From positions 1-8,734 of the forward strand of contig DOUP01000136.1 in assembly GCA_003520545.1 (NCBI GenBank): a stretch of DNA of 8,734 nt. Direction: 5' to 3'. The position numbers and the translations under genes are program-made. Every line of letters begins with the position of its first letter. Within the stretch, counting starts at the first letter, position 1. The notes below the pieces were generated by a model, which saw only the letters and a program-made list of their open reading frames with translations, had not been told where the DNA came from and searched no databases. This DNA comes from Maritimibacter sp. Lineage in GTDB: Bacteria; Pseudomonadota; Alphaproteobacteria; Rhodobacterales; Rhodobacteraceae. This document shows positions 7,064-8,734 of the stretch, in pieces.

Positions 7064-7849
7064 CTATCGCGGAAAGCTCCAGCCATCGAGCTCCACGGAG
7101 AAGATCCGCACCGGCGCGCCAGCCTGCGCGGTATCGGCACGCAGGCGGAAAACGGTTTGTCGGGGCTGGCCGAAGTTGATGAAATCGACGGTCACGGTAA
7201 TCATGCCCCGCAGCATCGGCTGGGCCTGATCCGGCCCGATCCGGGTGATCCGCCCCTCGAAATCCTGCGCGTCATACAGAAGATCCGCGCCATGCCCGGA
7301 AAGCGCCGGGACGATGTCAGCGAAGAAATAGCTTTTCGCCTGACCCGGTGCGAACGGGGCGCCCGATGGCCTGTCGAAGGCGGCATAGAGATCGCGCACG
7401 ACCTGTACCGCCGCATCTATCATGTCATCGCCCGTGGTCTCCACCACGTCCGGTCCGAACGCGCCGCTGGTCCCCCGCACGTCCAACGGCGTGTCCTCCA
7501 TCAAAAACCGTGCCGAAACCCACCCGGCCCGGCTCAGATCGGCGCTGCGCATCAGGCACCATCGCTGCGGAAGATCGGCGCGCTGTGCCTCGGACAGCTT
7601 GTGATACACGGACGGAATCAGAAGCGGCACACAGGTGATCTGCTCAAGCCCCCGCGCATCCGGGGCCAACTGATCAATGACAAGATATTCGGTGCCCGGA
7701 CCCATGCGCATGTTCAACACGTCGTCCGCGGCCACATCGACCACGCGCCAGGCATCCGGTCCGTGGCCGTCGATCTCGGCCTGCGCCGACCCTGTGGCGC
7801 AGACCAATCCGAAGCCCAGAAGCACGCCCATGGCAAGAGCCCGCATCAT
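7064..7849 (-). CDS. Exported protein with bacterial SH3 domain and DUF3828-like C-terminal region
   Basis: The product is 261 residues. A signal peptide covers 1-24, with cleavage after SAQA; C17 is not in a lipobox. Residues 34-116 look like a bacterial SH3 domain: VLNMRMGPGTEY at 44-55 and AGWVSARFL near the end. An insert of about 25 residues between the two halves (ITCVPLL to QRWCLM) brings in C73 and C98, which could form a disulfide in the periplasm. Residues about 143-261 have the VVRDLYAAF start and the VFRLRAD..RIFSVELDGW ending that suggest a DUF3828-type fold, seen as a weak match. Its ATG overlaps the upstream gene's stop (ATGA). A GGAGG is 4 bases before this ATG but 7 bases before a second ATG directly following, so Met2 (end 7846) may be the true start. 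Function is unknown; a cell-wall or envelope role fits the SH3 domain. Confidence 0.85.
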   Translation of the reverse strand: MMRALAMGVLLGFGLVCATGSAQAEIDGHGPDAWRVVDVAADDVLNMRMGPGTEYLVIDQLAPDARGLEQITCVPLLIPSVYHKLSEAQRADLPQRWCLMRSADLSRAGWVSARFLMEDTPLDVRGTSGAFGPDVVETTGDDMIDAAVQVVRDLYAAFDRPSGAPFAPGQAKSYFFADIVPALSGHGADLLYDAQDFEGRITRIGPDQAQPMLRGMITVTVDFINFGQPRQTVFRLRADTAQAGAPVRIFSVELDGWSFPR

Positions 7850-8734
7850 TTCACCTCCACCACCGAACGGCCCATCACGGACTGGTTCGACAGGTCGAGA
7901 AACCGCACCTCGTAGAGGCCCGCCTCGTCGGGCATAGTCAGTTCCATTTGCGGTTCGGCCCCGATCTTACGCGCCGTTATCCAACTGAAATCGGTTTGGT
8001 CCCGACCCGCAACCGTGATGCGCTGATCCGTCTCGGGGTCCACGGCACTATCGGCCCAGCTTACCGTGATCGTCGCGCCCGGTGCAGCGCTGGCTGGCAC
8101 CGACAGACCCGCCCCGTCATCCAGTGGCGCATCCGCCGCCACCACTTCAAGCGGCGCACTGGCCAGGGTCGTGCGCCCCTCTTCCAGCACGTAGCGGATT
8201 TCATAAAGCCCGGTGCCCTCGGGCGCAGTCAACCGGCCCTCGGTATTGTCCTTGGCGCGAATATGGGTGTCGATGGTGCCCTCATCGGCACCGGCCGGCA
8301 CGATGGTGACGAAGTCCCGCCCGTTGATCGACGAGGACCACACGACCTCCACCGCCTCCCCCGCGCGCACCGTGCCCGGCCCGCTGATCCCGACCTCAGC
8401 ACCGACCACCTCGACGGGTTGGCTGGCCAGCACACGACGGCCCTCGTTCAACACGTAGCGCATTTCGTAAAGACCGGGCGTCCCGGGCGCGGTCAACCGG
8501 CCCTCGCTGTCGTCCTTCGCGCGGATATGGTTGTCGATCTGGCGATCCTCCGAACCCATCGGAACGATGGTCAGGAAGTCGCTTCCGTTGATCGTGCCGG
8601 TCCAGGAAAAATCGAACTTGGCGCCCGTCGTGATCTCCGCAGGCGCGGTGACGGTGACCTCGGCATCGACCACCTCGACGGGTTGACTGGCCAGCACACG
8701 ACGGCCCTCGTTCAGCACGTAGCGCATTTCGTAA
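7846..8734 (-). CDS. Protein with tandem Ig-like beta-sandwich repeats, N-terminal part missing
   Basis: About 295 residues are visible and the frame continues through the right edge. The ATG at 8727 is only the Met inside a repeated LYEMRYVLNEG motif, not a start. The sequence is built of repeats that open with a Pro-Ala, Gly and aromatic-Trp pattern (for example GAKFDFSWTGTING), continue with DF.TIVP and HIRAKD..EGRLTAP, and close with GLYE.RYVL..GR..LAS.P.EVV. The first two units are 88 residues each; the third is 97 and diverged (SVPASAAPGATITVSWADS); a short fourth end, GLYEVRFLDLSNQS, finishes the protein. This is the look of bacterial Ig-like domains. From memory, similar repeats occur at the C-terminus of exported von Willebrand factor A proteins of Rhodobacterales, so the missing N-terminus may be a VWA domain. 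That is a guess. It overlaps the SH3 gene by 4 bases and is likely co-translated with it. Confidence 0.85.
   Translation of the reverse strand, partial: YEMRYVLNEGRRVLASQPVEVVDAEVTVTAPAEITTGAKFDFSWTGTINGSDFLTIVPMGSEDRQIDNHIRAKDDSEGRLTAPGTPGLYEMRYVLNEGRRVLASQPVEVVGAEVGISGPGTVRAGEAVEVVWSSSINGRDFVTIVPAGADEGTIDTHIRAKDNTEGRLTAPEGTGLYEIRYVLEEGRTTLASAPLEVVAADAPLDDGAGLSVPASAAPGATITVSWADSAVDPETDQRITVAGRDQTDFSWITARKIGAEPQMELTMPDEAGLYEVRFLDLSNQSVMGRSVVEVK
7854..7858 (-). promoter_or_regulatory. Ribosome binding site bearing on the start of the SH3 gene
   Basis: The minus strand reads GGAGG, TGAA, then ATGATG. Spacing is 4 bases to the first ATG and 7 to the second. Seven is closer to the optimum and favours the second Met, while the first ATG forms the ATGA overlap with the preceding stop codon. 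Both are in the same frame, so the products differ by one residue. The site lies inside the 3' end of the Ig-repeat gene, which supports translational coupling. Confidence 0.7.
8200..8727 (-). repeat. Two tandem 264-bp coding repeats (88 codons each)
   Basis: Unit one is 8464-8727 and unit two 8200-8463, measured from the Met codon of the MRYVL motif. The period is exactly 264 bases. Identity is uneven. The block 8404-8470 matches 8668-8734 at all but two of 67 bases, while the middle of each unit differs at many positions. A third, more diverged copy of 291 bases follows at 7909-8199. The repeats are in frame and encode Ig-like domains, so this is domain duplication inside a gene, not a mobile element or CRISPR array. 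Confidence 0.9.

Noticed and set aside
5570..7915. Open plus-strand frame of 781 codons opposite the MocR and SH3 genes
   Set aside because: It crosses two well-supported minus-strand genes and their intergenic gap, and its composition (Arg, Pro, His rich) is that of an antisense shadow.
8200..8727. CRISPR-like or mobile repeat
   Set aside because: The 264-base period is in frame and codes for Ig-like domains; there are no short palindromic repeats with unique spacers and no flanking direct repeats.

Overview
The window reads as high-GC alphaproteobacterial chromosome, most likely from the Rhodobacterales (Roseobacter group). I infer this from the strong G/C bias at third codon positions, a TRAP transporter with its own universal stress protein, a MocR-type regulator and the style of the TonB-dependent receptor. 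The assignment rests on gene content and protein style, not on a marker gene.

Left part (1-1832, + strand): the plug and beta-barrel of a TonB-dependent outer-membrane receptor, with its 5' end beyond the window. It converges on the minus-strand genes, and a perfect 10-bp hairpin at 1851-1875, with T4 on both strands, can terminate transcription from both sides.

Middle (1917-5433, - strand): a four-gene operon in the order solute-binding protein, small membrane subunit, large membrane subunit, universal stress protein. Order and strand match teaABCD of Halomonas and uehABC-usp of Ruegeria, which encode ectoine/hydroxyectoine TRAP uptake. In mature numbering, E9, F66, W167 and F209 of the binding protein fall on positions I remember as ectoine contacts in TeaA. 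An ectoine-class compatible solute is therefore the leading substrate guess, but no ectoine catabolic gene is present. Two GC-rich hairpins lie between the binding-protein gene and the membrane-subunit genes and probably set unequal expression.

Regulator (5558-6973, - strand): a MocR/GabR-type protein (winged helix plus aminotransferase-like domain) sits 124 bp upstream of the operon on the same strand, as enuR does for uehABC. Its cofactor pocket looks partly eroded: the Schiff-base lysine, the aspartate and the C-terminal arginine are kept, but the usual Asn-Pro-Thr and the Tyr after the Asp are lost. The gap before the operon contains an AT-rich candidate promoter and two dyads.

Right part (7064-8734, - strand): two translationally coupled genes for exported proteins. 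The downstream one has a signal peptide, a bacterial SH3 domain with an unusual insert and a C-terminal DUF3828-like region. The upstream one runs off the right edge and consists of tandem 88-residue Ig-like repeats, two of which share a nearly identical DNA block. I see no RNA gene, insertion sequence, CRISPR array or attachment site.
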